Of a stretch of DNA of 22,230 nucleotides, positions 14,284 to 22,143 are shown one piece after another. How positions within the stretch are numbered: the stretch's first letter is position 1; each line of letters starts with the position of its first letter. The position numbers were made by a program, and so were the translations under genes. This stretch comes from an uncultured Bacilli bacterium (lineage in GTDB: Bacteria; Bacillota_I; Bacilli_A; RF39; UBA660), in NCBI GenBank assembly GCA_944363995.1, contig CALVVV010000015.1, positions 1 to 22,230 on the forward strand. The letters run 5' to 3'. The notes beneath the pieces were generated by a model, which saw only the letters and a program-made list of their open reading frames with translations, searched no databases and was not told where the DNA came from.

Positions 14284-14409
14284 TTATTCAAAATCATAAT
14301 TTGAAGAAGTATTAGCATTTGTATTTTCTTTATTCATGTTAGAATTCATTTTATTTCCTTTACATGATTTGTTAGAATTACAATTTTTAGCTTGTTTATT
14401 CTTTTTCAT
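14284..14409 (-). CDS. Small Asn/Lys-rich 41-residue protein, unknown
   Basis: A short open frame from ATG 14409 to TAA 14286-14284, preceded at proper distance by GGGTGAT, the same ribosome-site style as the long genes nearby, and followed 12 nt later by a strong terminator. The product begins MKKNKQAKNCNSNKSCKGNK and is dominated by Asn, Lys and Ser, with two cysteines (C10, C16) spaced C-x5-C, and an acidic tail ending NYDFE. It has no hydrophobic segment, so it is neither a membrane peptide nor a leader. Asn-rich small proteins of this kind occur in Firmicutes, some related to spores, but I cannot assign it. No clear -10/-35 was found upstream. A transcription unit with ribosome site and terminator makes it likely real; function unknown. 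Confidence 0.6.
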   Translation of the reverse strand: MKKNKQAKNCNSNKSCKGNKMNSNMNKENTNANTSSNYDFE

Positions 14410-14463
14410 TTTATCACCCATTAATATTATTAACATAATATCTAAAATTATTTATTAATGTGA

Positions 14464-14492
14464 TTGTTAAAATATGGAATATTTGTTATAAT
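14464..14492 (+). promoter_or_regulatory. Orphan + strand promoter in the gap before holA
   Basis: TTGTTA (14464-14469), 17-bp spacer, TATAAT (14487-14492) with TG at 14484-14485. No coding sequence follows; the predicted transcript would run about 90 nt and stop at the holA terminator hairpin (14566-14590), whose right arm has a five-T run on this strand. A small RNA or a chance match are both possible. Confidence 0.4.
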
Positions 14493-14565
14493 AAAACAAT
14501 AAAGCAATTAAAAAATAAAAATTATTTAGTTAACATAATATATATTATCGGAAGTTAAATATTTT

Positions 14566-14590
14566 AAAAAAAAGATTATTAAATCTTTTT
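14566..14590 (-). terminator. Terminator of the uppP-holA operon
   Basis: AAAAAGATT (14569-14577), loop ATTA, AATCTTTTT (14582-14590). On the - strand the stem is followed by Ts (A-run 14566-14573). The holA stop (14591-14589) touches the stem. It may also work on the + strand. Confidence 0.7.
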
Positions 14591-15527
14591 ATAATGTCAA
14601 AATAAATAATTCTAATCCTAATTGTTTATCTATTTTACCATTCTTTATAGATATATCTAAATAAGCTAATTTGTTTAAATAATCTAGTAATAAATCAGAA
14701 TCATATTTTTGTCCATTTTGTTTTGCTAATTTTACTCGATAAGGATGAATTTTTAAAATATCAGCGATATTATTTTCAGTATATCCATATAAATAAAGTT
14801 GTTTTGTTTGATACATGATTCTAATTTGATTAGCTAAAGCAATGATAATAGCAATTGGTTCTTCGTTTAATTTTAGACGTTCTTGATATAGTTCAATAGC
14901 TTGGACTTTGTTTTTACTTATAATCGCGTCAATTAATTTAAAATTATTATTTTCTAAAGATTTAAAAGTCAAATTATTTATATCATTAATAGTTATATTT
15001 TTATCGTTATTTTTATATATTTTTATTTTTTCAATTTCATTGGCAAGTAGAGTAGCATCATCCCCTACTCTATTTATTAAATATTTTATATTATCATCAC
15101 TTATTTTGTAATCAGAAAACAAATCTTTGATAAGTTTTATATTATCGATATGATTACATTCTTTAATTATTCCTTTTTGTTTAACTAATTTAGTTATTTT
15201 TTTTCGTTCATCAATTTTTTCGTTATTAATAATAAATACTAAAATAGTATTTTCATTAATAAAATTTAAGTAATTTTCTAATTCTTGAACATCTTGTTCT
15301 AAATATTTTTTAGTTGTACCAGTGAATATATAACTATTATCAACAATGATCATTTTTTTATCAGCAAATAATGACATACTATTTGCATCATTAATTATAT
15401 CTATTAATAAAGTAGCAGTTAAATCGTAGTTATTAATATTTATTTGTTCAATATTATTATCTTGAATTATTTTTTTTATTTCTTTTTTTATTAAATATTC
15501 ATTAAGTCCATATAATATATATACCAT
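14589..15527 (-). CDS. holA: DNA polymerase III delta subunit
   Basis: The delta subunit opens the sliding clamp within the clamp-loader complex. 312 residues, near the family norm. The order is typical: an N-terminal RecA-like domain starting VYILYGLNEYLIKKEIKKI, ADKKMIIVDN (about 56-65), ENTILVFIINNEKID (95-109), helical region with VGDDATLLANEIEKI (about 158-172), and the collar domain with EPIAIIIALANQIRIMYQTKQL (about 223-244) and IHPYRVKLAKQ. No Walker A is expected and none is seen. The ATG at 15527 follows AAGGTAATT. It is separated from uppP by 12 nt, so the two form an operon read from the uppP side, with the shared terminator at 14566-14590. Confidence 0.93.
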   Translation of the reverse strand: MVYILYGLNEYLIKKEIKKIIQDNNIEQININNYDLTATLLIDIINDANSMSLFADKKMIIVDNSYIFTGTTKKYLEQDVQELENYLNFINENTILVFIINNEKIDERKKITKLVKQKGIIKECNHIDNIKLIKDLFSDYKISDDNIKYLINRVGDDATLLANEIEKIKIYKNNDKNITINDINNLTFKSLENNNFKLIDAIISKNKVQAIELYQERLKLNEEPIAIIIALANQIRIMYQTKQLYLYGYTENNIADILKIHPYRVKLAKQNGQKYDSDLLLDYLNKLAYLDISIKNGKIDKQLGLELFILTL

Positions 15528-15539
15528 AATTACCTTTTA

Positions 15540-16346
15540 CTATAAATTAAATAACATAAACAATACAGTAAAACCTAATATAATACGATATATCATAAAT
15601 ACTTTAAAATCGTGTTTTTTAAGATATTTAAGTAAAAAAGAAATACATAATAACCCAACTAGAAATGAAATTAAAATTCCTATACCAAAAACCATTAAAT
15701 TTTCACTGATAATTGTGAAGGTGTTATCTTTAATCAAACTAAACAAAGTAGCACCAGCTACGACTGGTATAGATAAATAAAATGAAAATTTAGCGCTATC
15801 ATTTCGATTAATTCCTAAAGCTCTGCTAGCTGTAATTGTCGTTCCACTTCTTGAAAAACCAGGTATTAAAGCAAAAACTTGCGCACAACCAATCAGCAAA
15901 GCTTGATACCATTTAATTTCTTGCATATTTTTAGTTGTTTTACTATATTTATCAACTAAATAAATAATAACTCCCATAATAATTAAAGCTAAAGCAATCA
16001 ACCATAATTGTTTTCTAAAAAAAGAATCAACTACGTCTTCAAATAAAACTCCGACTATTCCCGCAGGAATAGTTGCTAAAATTAAATACCAAAATAATTT
16101 TCCATCTTCTTTTTTTGAATTAAATAGACCATTAATCAATATTTGCCATAATTCTTTAAAAAAATATATTATAATGGCCAATAAAGTTCCAAAATGTAAA
16201 GCTAAATCAAATGATAGTTCGACATTGTTACCAATGTTACTACCAATATTAAATAATTCACGGAAAATAATTAAATGGGCAGAAGATGAAATCGGTAAAA
16301 ATTCTGCAATTCCCTGGATAATTCCCAATATTACGACATCTAACAT
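15540..16346 (-). CDS. uppP: Undecaprenyl-diphosphatase
   Basis: Integral membrane phosphatase (BacA family) that converts undecaprenyl diphosphate to the monophosphate lipid carrier for peptidoglycan and related polymers; overproduction gives bacitracin resistance. 268 residues with about eight predicted transmembrane segments. Both signature loops are intact: QGIAEFLPISSSAHL (11-25) and GFSRSGTTITASRALG (163-178), which carry the catalytic Glu/Ser/Arg residues. The ATG at 16346 follows AAGGTGAT. An extended -10 (TGATAAAAT, 16370-16362) and an 18-bp palindrome at 16397-16414 lie upstream. It leads a two-gene operon with holA. Its presence argues that this organism makes a cell wall. Confidence 0.97.
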   Translation of the reverse strand: MLDVVILGIIQGIAEFLPISSSAHLIIFRELFNIGSNIGNNVELSFDLALHFGTLLAIIIYFFKELWQILINGLFNSKKEDGKLFWYLILATIPAGIVGVLFEDVVDSFFRKQLWLIALALIIMGVIIYLVDKYSKTTKNMQEIKWYQALLIGCAQVFALIPGFSRSGTTITASRALGINRNDSAKFSFYLSIPVVAGATLFSLIKDNTFTIISENLMVFGIGILISFLVGLLCISFLLKYLKKHDFKVFMIYRIILGFTVLFMLFNL

Positions 16347-16361
16347 AAAATCACCTTTTCA

Positions 16362-16370
16362 ATTTTATCA
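16362..16370 (-). promoter_or_regulatory. Extended -10 of uppP
   Basis: On the - strand TGA plus TAAAAT (16370-16362) sits 15 bp before the uppP start codon. The -35 region is poor. Confidence 0.45.
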
Positions 16371-16396
16371 TTTTTATTTAATTAAGTATATGTTTT

Positions 16397-16414
16397 TATG
16401 TAAATATTTACATA
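16397..16414. repeat. 18-bp perfect palindrome upstream of uppP
   Basis: TATGTAAATATTTACATA (16397-16414) reads identically on both strands. It lies 27 bp upstream of the uppP -10 and just beyond the end of the surface-protein gene. Neither side has a T-run, so a terminator is unlikely. A dimeric repressor or activator operator fits better. Confidence 0.6.
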
Positions 16415-16421
16415 CAACAAA

Positions 16422-18443
16422 TTATTTCTTTATATGTTTTTTAAATATTTTAAAATAAAATAAAATAACTCCACAAACCATTAAAAATATTATTAATACT
16501 ATAATAATTATATAAATAAAATTATTATTTCTTTTGTTTTTGATTTCAGTGTTATTTACTTCATTGTTGGTATTTTCTTCATCATTGGTATTTTCAATAA
16601 TTATAATTTCCTCTTTATCTTCTTCAACAGATGTTGTTTCATTTAGTTTATCATTACCTAAAGTTTTTTCTTCGTTTTTATTAATTGTTTCTTCAGGAAT
16701 GGTTTGATTAGTTAAAATATATGTACTATTATGGAGCAAATAAAATTCATAATAACCATCATCTTTTAATTTTATCCCACTAGCTATAATATCGAATAAT
16801 TTTGAATTTGTATCAAAATACAATTTTAGATTTTCTGTTCCAATATATTTTCTAAATGTATAGTCAGCTTTAATTCGAATTTTAACTAATCCTGGTAAAA
16901 TACCATTGTCTGCAAATTCAATAATTAAGGCTTTATCAAATAATTCAGTATAAGAAGAATTATCAATTCCTATATAATCAGATAATTTATATATATTTAC
17001 TTTAGTATTAATATCTTTAGGATTCTTTATATTTTTCCCATTAAATTCCCATACAATTCCTTCTGTTTCAATTCTAATTATTTTATTAGTACCTTTTATT
17101 GCGTCAAAAATTTCTTTTTTTACAATTGATTCATTGGAACTATCAATCGATATAATTGCATTATCCTTAGCATTTTTTATTGTTTCTACGATATTATCAT
17201 TTATAGTTGATGTTGTTGTATCAGAATTATAATCTTGTTCAATTATAAATGTATAAGGTTCAAGTTTCACATATTTTGTTTTACTACCAATATTACTTGT
17301 TTCTTCAGGATTATTTATATATTTATCATCTATTGTATATATAGTTGTATTATAACTTTTATCATTAACAATAATATTTTTTATAATATATGTGGCCGCA
17401 GCAGTATATTGATTAACATTTGCTGTACAAATAGAATTATAATCTACTGCATTACAAGTAAAATATAAATTTATATTGTTGTCTAAGATATTTCCATCAT
17501 CATCTAATTTAGCTAAATCAATCTGAACATTATTTAAATTATTAGGTATATCATCATTAGCATCTATTACTAATTTTATAATTGCTGGGGCTTTATAAGT
17601 AGTTTTTTCTAATTTAATATTATTTAATGTTGGTCTAGTTATATCTTTATCACCATATTCAAAATCATATATTCCTGGTTCGAAAATATAATATAATTTA
17701 GCATTTGCTGTACCGCCATTCTCATTAGAATACATATAATTACTTTGTAATCCATCTTTATTTATAATCATTATTGCATTAAAATATTTTTTCCCTGGTA
17801 CATCGACTTTTCCTGTCCCTTTAAAAAGATTAGTTTGTTCTACTCTACGCAAATTAACAACATCAAGATTATAATAAACTACTTGTAAAATATCAACAGC
17901 ATCACCATCTTTTACTTCAACTGTAAAATCAACAGTACCACTATTATTTAATTTATAATTGAAATTTACTAATTCTGGATAATTTTTTAAATTATCTTCT
18001 ATAGTTAAAATACTATTAGCAATGGTTTTATCACAAACTATATCTTTATCATTTTGTCCTAGTTCTGTACAATATCGTACCAAATTATTATTAGCATCAA
18101 CAACATTAATAAATTTTAGAGTATAAGTTCCAGCAGTTTGACCTTTTGGTATTTGAAAATCACAGTTATTAACACCATTTTTTATATTACAATAGGTAAA
18201 TAATACCGCATTTATATCATTATTATAATCTTTTGTAGTATCAACGTAAGAAAAATTTATTTGCTCTGCACCAGATACATCATCTGTTACATCAATTGTA
18301 TAATTAATTTTGTCACCACTTTTAACTTTTGTTGTATTTAATGTATAAGAATTTAATATAGGCCCTTTAGTATCAATTGTTTCGGCTAAACTAATAAATG
18401 GTACAATCAATAAGATTATAAATGTAAATATTATTTTTTTCAT
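16422..18443 (-). CDS. Membrane-anchored Ig-like surface protein
   Basis: 673 residues. The N-terminus (1-20) is a classical signal peptide with likely cleavage after SLA. Three beta-rich Ig-like modules follow: about 25-150, 155-265 and 268-400, with recurring openings (GPILNSYTL, ELVNFNYKL, RPTLNNIKL). Modules 1 and 3 hold spaced cysteines (C85, C94, C125, C137; C330, C339) that could form disulfides; module 2 has none. A fourth, mixed region runs about 415-590. Then comes a low-complexity, acidic Glu/Asn spacer (about 595-640), one transmembrane helix (about 642-667) and a short basic tail, so it is a type I anchored protein with a large outside part; there is no LPXTG sorting signal. It lies 12 nt downstream of queH and is probably cotranscribed with it. 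No enzyme motif seen; adhesion or structural roles are only guesses. Confidence 0.85.
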   Translation of the reverse strand: MKKIIFTFIILLIVPFISLAETIDTKGPILNSYTLNTTKVKSGDKINYTIDVTDDVSGAEQINFSYVDTTKDYNNDINAVLFTYCNIKNGVNNCDFQIPKGQTAGTYTLKFINVVDANNNLVRYCTELGQNDKDIVCDKTIANSILTIEDNLKNYPELVNFNYKLNNSGTVDFTVEVKDGDAVDILQVVYYNLDVVNLRRVEQTNLFKGTGKVDVPGKKYFNAIMIINKDGLQSNYMYSNENGGTANAKLYYIFEPGIYDFEYGDKDITRPTLNNIKLEKTTYKAPAIIKLVIDANDDIPNNLNNVQIDLAKLDDDGNILDNNINLYFTCNAVDYNSICTANVNQYTAAATYIIKNIIVNDKSYNTTIYTIDDKYINNPEETSNIGSKTKYVKLEPYTFIIEQDYNSDTTTSTINDNIVETIKNAKDNAIISIDSSNESIVKKEIFDAIKGTNKIIRIETEGIVWEFNGKNIKNPKDINTKVNIYKLSDYIGIDNSSYTELFDKALIIEFADNGILPGLVKIRIKADYTFRKYIGTENLKLYFDTNSKLFDIIASGIKLKDDGYYEFYLLHNSTYILTNQTIPEETINKNEEKTLGNDKLNETTSVEEDKEEIIIIENTNDEENTNNEVNNTEIKNKRNNNFIYIIIIVLIIFLMVCGVILFYFKIFKKHIKK

Positions 18444-18455
18444 AATTTACTCCTT

Positions 18456-19040
18456 TTAATCTGAAATTTTGTTTTTACTATATATACAACCACAAAAATT
18501 TTGACGATATAAATTATATTGTTTTGATAGTAAAATACTTTTTTTATAGCCTTCTTTTTTCTTAAAATCACTAATTAAATATTTTCGGTTATATTCTTTT
18601 GCTAAAGATATACCAATTTCATTTAATTTTTTACTATTTTTAAATGGACTAACAGTTAAGGTTGTTCCAAAATAATCATAATTTTGCGCTAAAGAAGCTG
18701 TCTTTCTTAATCGAAGTTCATAACATTTGAAGCATCTATTCCCACCTTCTTCACAATTTTCTAATCCTAATACAGTTTTATGAAACAAATCATTATCATA
18801 ATCACAATCTAAAACTTTGATGCTAAACAAGTTACATAATTTTATTTGTTCTTTTTTTCTTTTAAGATATTCTTCATATGGTTCAATATTAGGATTATAA
18901 TATAAAATGGTTATATCAAAATAATCTTTTAAATAAGTAATGACATAGCTACTACAAGGTGCACAACAACTATGTAATAATAATTTTTTTTTACTATCTA
19001 AATTAGTCAGTATTTTTTCTAATTCATTTTGATAATTCAT
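18456..19040 (-). CDS. queH: Epoxyqueuosine reductase QueH
   Basis: QueH carries out the last step of queuosine synthesis, reducing epoxyqueuosine to queuosine in the wobble position of tRNAs with GUN anticodons, and replaces the unrelated QueG. 194 residues. The conserved cysteines are all present: HSCCAPC (23-29; C25, C26, C29), CFKCYELRL (103-111; C103, C106) and QNFCGCIYS (180-188; C183, C185), the Fe-S and metal ligands of the DUF208 family; GTTLTVSP (125-132) is also typical. AAAGGTGG precedes the ATG. Its promoter overlaps the terminator of the operon before it. It is followed after 12 nt by the surface-protein gene, a pairing with no evident functional link. No other queuosine gene is in the window. 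Confidence 0.95.
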   Translation of the reverse strand: MNYQNELEKILTNLDSKKKLLLHSCCAPCSSYVITYLKDYFDITILYYNPNIEPYEEYLKRKKEQIKLCNLFSIKVLDCDYDNDLFHKTVLGLENCEEGGNRCFKCYELRLRKTASLAQNYDYFGTTLTVSPFKNSKKLNEIGISLAKEYNRKYLISDFKKKEGYKKSILLSKQYNLYRQNFCGCIYSKNKISD

Positions 19041-19055
19041 AAAACCACCTTTTAA

Positions 19056-19084
19056 ATTATAACAAAAACAATCAAATATTGCAA
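19056..19084 (-). promoter_or_regulatory. Promoter of queH, inside the preceding terminator zone
   Basis: On the - strand TTGCAA (19084-19079), 17-bp spacer, then TATAAT (19061-19056) preceded by TGT. The -35 lies in the loop of the terminator 19066-19094. Confidence 0.6.
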
Positions 19085-19094
19085 TTGATTGTTT
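19066..19094 (-). terminator. Terminator of the cysteine desulfurase-comEB-trx-ccdA operon
   Basis: AAACAATCAA (19085-19094 read on the - strand), loop, TTGATTGTTT (19075-19066), then more Ts. A 10-bp stem with two G-C pairs. The last gene's stop codon lies in the stem. Confidence 0.75.
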
Positions 19095-20262
19095 AAAAAT
19101 TGAACATAATCCATTCAGGTTTAAATATCATTAAAATACCTATTAATAACATTAAAATACCGCCAATTAAATGAGATAATTTATTATATTTAGTAGAAAT
19201 ACCTGTTAATTTTAAAGTTTTCATAGCTATTATAAAAATAACAATATCATCAATTAAGAAAAAGAATATATAAATAAATATATAAAATAAATATTGGATA
19301 ACATTCAAATTATTTAAAGCAAGAATTTGTGTAAATATTAAAGGTAATCCAGATGAACAAGCTAATTCAACTAAATTAACGGTAACTGCTAGTCCCATAA
19401 CTCCTAAAATCGCTAGAAAATATGTTTTTTTACTATCCATTTGTTTAACAACTTTATTGATTTTGTTTAAAATAGATTTTCTTTTTTCTTTATCAACAAC
19501 TTGACAACCATTATCTTTTTTTCTTTCTTTATAATAACTAGTTAAATTAACAATACCTCCTAACAAGGCAATAATAGCAATAATAAATCTTACCCAAAAA
19601 ATTTGAGACAATGTAATAGCGATTGATAACCAAGCCAACATAAATGCTAAATAAACTAAAGCCGAAGTTGTTAAAAAAGTTAAACCGATTACCCACATTT
19701 TTTTTTGATCTTTCATGGTTATAACAATTGATAATAGAAATAATAATACCCACATAGCACATGGATTAAAGCCATCTATAAAACCTATAATTATAGCTAC
19801 TATCGGTAATGATACTTCTTTAGCATCAATATCACCTAATAATGGAATATTATATATACCCATAGGTGGATTTATTGTATAATCAATATCTAAATTATTT
19901 TGAACAACGTCAACAATATCAACATATTCCTCATTTTGATATTTTGTAATTGCAGCCTGTATTTGCTTTTTTACACTATCATTAAATCCGGTTACACCAG
20001 TTGTTCCAATTACGGTATATGGAACTGTTTTATCATTATTATTTAAGGCTTTTCGTACATTTGTTAATAATTCATCATTTTCTTTGTTTTGTGTTGTTTC
20101 GTAAGTGATAATATTAATGTCATTTGATAAACTATATTCTTCTAAAAATTCAATTTCTTCTTTACATGTACTACAAACTTTAGAGTAAAATACATGAACA
20201 TCTAAAGCATTAACATATGGTATAAGAAGAAAAAATAAAAGAAAAAATAAAATTTTTTTCAT
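19093..20262 (-). CDS. CcdA/DsbD-like membrane thiol transporter with exported CxxC domain
   Basis: 389 residues. A signal peptide (1-19) leads to a thioredoxin/glutaredoxin-fold domain (about 20-110) with a CSTC redox site (C30-C33) and the cis-Pro loop TVPYTV (P80). From about 150 a polytopic membrane part of six or seven helices follows, carrying the two cysteines expected in DsbD-beta/CcdA: C167 (FNPCAMW) and C301 (ELACSSG). The order (exported redox domain first, then membrane domain) differs from classical DsbD, which adds a second exported domain at the C-terminus. It should pass electrons from cytosolic thioredoxin to the outside. The ATG at 20262 overlaps the thioredoxin stop (ATGA), with AAGGTG as ribosome site; the in-frame GTG at 20271 was rejected. 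No cytochrome c genes are nearby, so the targets are more likely surface disulfides. Confidence 0.88.
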   Translation of the reverse strand: MKKILFFLLFFLLIPYVNALDVHVFYSKVCSTCKEEIEFLEEYSLSNDINIITYETTQNKENDELLTNVRKALNNNDKTVPYTVIGTTGVTGFNDSVKKQIQAAITKYQNEEYVDIVDVVQNNLDIDYTINPPMGIYNIPLLGDIDAKEVSLPIVAIIIGFIDGFNPCAMWVLLFLLSIVITMKDQKKMWVIGLTFLTTSALVYLAFMLAWLSIAITLSQIFWVRFIIAIIALLGGIVNLTSYYKERKKDNGCQVVDKEKRKSILNKINKVVKQMDSKKTYFLAILGVMGLAVTVNLVELACSSGLPLIFTQILALNNLNVIQYLFYIFIYIFFFLIDDIVIFIIAMKTLKLTGISTKYNKLSHLIGGILMLLIGILMIFKPEWIMFNF

Positions 20263-20525
20263 ATAAAACACCTTAGTTTACTTTCTATTTCTTGTACTGT
20301 TTTTTCACCAATTAATCTTGTTACCTCTTTATTATTATCTAATAATATTAGTACTGGTAAAATATCTCCTACTTGATATTTTTTAATTATTTCTTCATCT
20401 AAGTCATAATCATATTCAAGATGTTCGAAATCAGGAAAAATTTTTTCTATTTCTTGAAATCTTGGTCGCATGATTAAACAAGCTGGACACCAAACCGCAC
20501 TTATTCTAACTAATTTAATAACCAT
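20259..20525 (-). CDS. Thioredoxin-like protein (WCPAC)
   Basis: 88 residues with the redox site WCPAC (12-16) at the end of the first strand and ILPVLILL with the cis-Pro in the expected place. It is shorter than classical thioredoxin (about 105) because the N-terminal strand-helix is missing. No signal peptide, so it is cytosolic. Its ATG lies inside the comEB 3' end (11-bp overlap) with GAGGGGGTG as ribosome site; its stop overlaps the next start as ATGA. This coupling with the membrane CxxC protein suggests it is the internal electron donor to that protein, charged by thioredoxin reductase encoded elsewhere. The CPAC centre, rather than CGPC, implies a shifted redox potential. Confidence 0.88.
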   Translation of the reverse strand: MVIKLVRISAVWCPACLIMRPRFQEIEKIFPDFEHLEYDYDLDEEIIKKYQVGDILPVLILLDNNKEVTRLIGEKTVQEIESKLRCFI

Positions 20526-21000
20526 ACACCCCCTCTAAACTATCATCATTATTAATAAAATCTTCTACAAAAACTTCTGTATAATCTTCTTTAGTATTTC
20601 TGATAATAATTTTTTTAATTCCCGCATTAATAATAAAACGTTTACAAAACATACATGGCATAGCATTTTTAACATATTTATCAGTTTGAACTTCTTTTCC
20701 AACTAAATATAAAGTTGAATCAATAGTATCTTTTCTAGCCGCACTAATAATAGCATTTTGTTCTGCATGCACACTTCGACACATTTCATAACGTTCACCT
20801 CTTGGGATATTTAATTTTTCACGCATACAGTAACCTAAATCACCACAATTTTTTCGGCCACGAGGAGCTCCATTATAACCTGTGGCTATTATTTCATCAT
20901 TTTTGACAATAACAGCTCCAAATGCCCGTCTTAAACAAGTTGATCGTTTTAAGACTGTTTCCGCAATATCTAAGTAATAATTAGTTTTATCTATTCGCAT
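20515..21000 (-). CDS. comEB: dCMP deaminase (ComEB family)
   Basis: Zinc enzyme that deaminates dCMP to dUMP for dTMP synthesis. 161 residues. The zinc site is complete: H78-A-E80 (SVHAEQN) and C116-x-x-C119 (MPCMFCK). Further family features are GYNGAPRG (41-48), a second Cys-containing loop (CGDLGYC, 52-58), which in the family helps bind an allosteric or structural zinc, and GERYEMCR (68-75). The start overlaps the end of the cysteine desulfurase gene by 10 bp and its stop overlaps the thioredoxin start, so translation is coupled along the operon. The name ComEB reflects family usage; a link to competence is not implied, and no comEA or comEC is visible. Confidence 0.94.
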   Translation of the reverse strand: MRIDKTNYYLDIAETVLKRSTCLRRAFGAVIVKNDEIIATGYNGAPRGRKNCGDLGYCMREKLNIPRGERYEMCRSVHAEQNAIISAARKDTIDSTLYLVGKEVQTDKYVKNAMPCMFCKRFIINAGIKKIIIRNTKEDYTEVFVEDFINNDDSLEGVYGY

Positions 21001-22115
21001 AGTTTTAACTCCTTATAACATTTTGTAAATATTTTTAAAAATTTATTTATTTCATCTTCTTTAGTTAGATGCGATAAACTGATTCTAATACTTGTTTGGG
21101 CTCTATTTTTATCTTTAGTTAAAGCATAAACTGATTTTGAAATAGTTCCAGTTGAACAAGCTGTTTGTGTGGAAATATAAACTTCATATTTTTCTAAAGC
21201 ATGTAGCATAGTTTCTGGCTTAATTCCAATAATGCTGATATTTAAAATATGTGGAATACAATATTCATTACTATTGATATAAACATCATTAAATTTTTGT
21301 AATTCTTGTTTTAATTTAATGTTTAAATTCTTAATGTATTCATAATTATAATCTAAATTTTCTAAAATTAAACGCATAGCTTTAGCTAATGAAGTAATTA
21401 AAGAGATAGCTGGTGTCCCACTGCGATAGATGGTTGTACTTTTTCCCCCATGAATTAATGGTTCTAAACTAATATTTTCTTTTTTTACTAATAATCCAAT
21501 ACCTTTAATTCCATAAATTTTATGAGCAGAAAAACTTGCTAAATCAACATCAGTTAAATCTATTTTTATTTTACCAAATGCTTGTGTCATATCAACATGA
21601 AAAAAGCACTTAGGATGTTTTTTAATTATTTTAGCTATTTCTTTAATTGGTTGAATAATACCAATCTCACTGTTAACAGCTCCCACACTAACTAAAATAG
21701 TATCATCATTAATTAAATTTTCTAAATCATGTAAATTAACAATTCCATCTTCATTAGTTTTTACAAAATCTATCTTAAATCCTTGCTTTTGTAAATAAGT
21801 TAAAGGACCATATATTGAAGAATGTTCAAATTCAGTTGTTATAATATGTTTTCCTCTATTTTGATATTTTGAAGCAATACCTTTAATTGCCATATTATTA
21901 GATTCTGATGAACCGCTAGTATAAATGATTTCTTTTTCTTTGACGTTTAATAACCCCGCAATTTGTTTAGTAGCCGCATTTATTAAATTATTAGCTTCTA
22001 CTCCTAATTTATGTAATGAATTGGGATTCCCAATATATTTTTTTGTCGTTTCAATAAATGTTTTTAATACTTCGTCACTTACTGGTGTCGTGGCAGAATA
22101 ATCTAAATATATCAT
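20991..22115 (-). CDS. Cysteine desulfurase (NifS/IscS family)
   Basis: PLP enzyme that removes sulfur from cysteine as a persulfide for Fe-S clusters and thio-tRNAs. 374 residues. Landmarks: YLDYSATTP (3-11), SGSSESNN (67-74), H98 (EFEHSS) stacking on PLP, D175 and Q178 (HVDMTQAFG), the Schiff-base lysine K199 (SFSAHKIYG), and the sulfur-accepting C320 (TQTACSTG). All are present, so activity is expected. It has no IscU or other partner next to it, so an IscS-like general sulfur source, for example for MnmA at 894-1994, is a reasonable inference. The start at 22115 follows AAGGTG. It heads an operon with comEB, thioredoxin and the CcdA-like gene, behind a promoter containing a poly(A) tract. 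Confidence 0.94.
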   Translation of the reverse strand: MIYLDYSATTPVSDEVLKTFIETTKKYIGNPNSLHKLGVEANNLINAATKQIAGLLNVKEKEIIYTSGSSESNNMAIKGIASKYQNRGKHIITTEFEHSSIYGPLTYLQKQGFKIDFVKTNEDGIVNLHDLENLINDDTILVSVGAVNSEIGIIQPIKEIAKIIKKHPKCFFHVDMTQAFGKIKIDLTDVDLASFSAHKIYGIKGIGLLVKKENISLEPLIHGGKSTTIYRSGTPAISLITSLAKAMRLILENLDYNYEYIKNLNIKLKQELQKFNDVYINSNEYCIPHILNISIIGIKPETMLHALEKYEVYISTQTACSTGTISKSVYALTKDKNRAQTSIRISLSHLTKEDEINKFLKIFTKCYKELKLCE

Positions 22116-22143
22116 ATTACACCTTCTTTTACCTACGTTTATA

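Noticed and set aside
11865..14492. The 15-bp sequence AATATTTGTTATAAT occurs at 11865-11879 and 14478-14492, flanking the DUF262 gene like attachment or target-site repeats.
   Set aside because: Both copies are extended -10 promoters, and TTGTTATAAT recurs on the - strand at 19065-19056. A shared promoter motif explains them; no other sign of insertion was seen.
20991..22115. The cysteine desulfurase and the GmrSD/SspE-like protein as parts of a DNA phosphorothioation (Dnd/Ssp) system.
   Set aside because: The two are about 7 kb apart on opposite strands, and no SspB/C/D or DndB-E gene is present. The desulfurase is in an unrelated operon.
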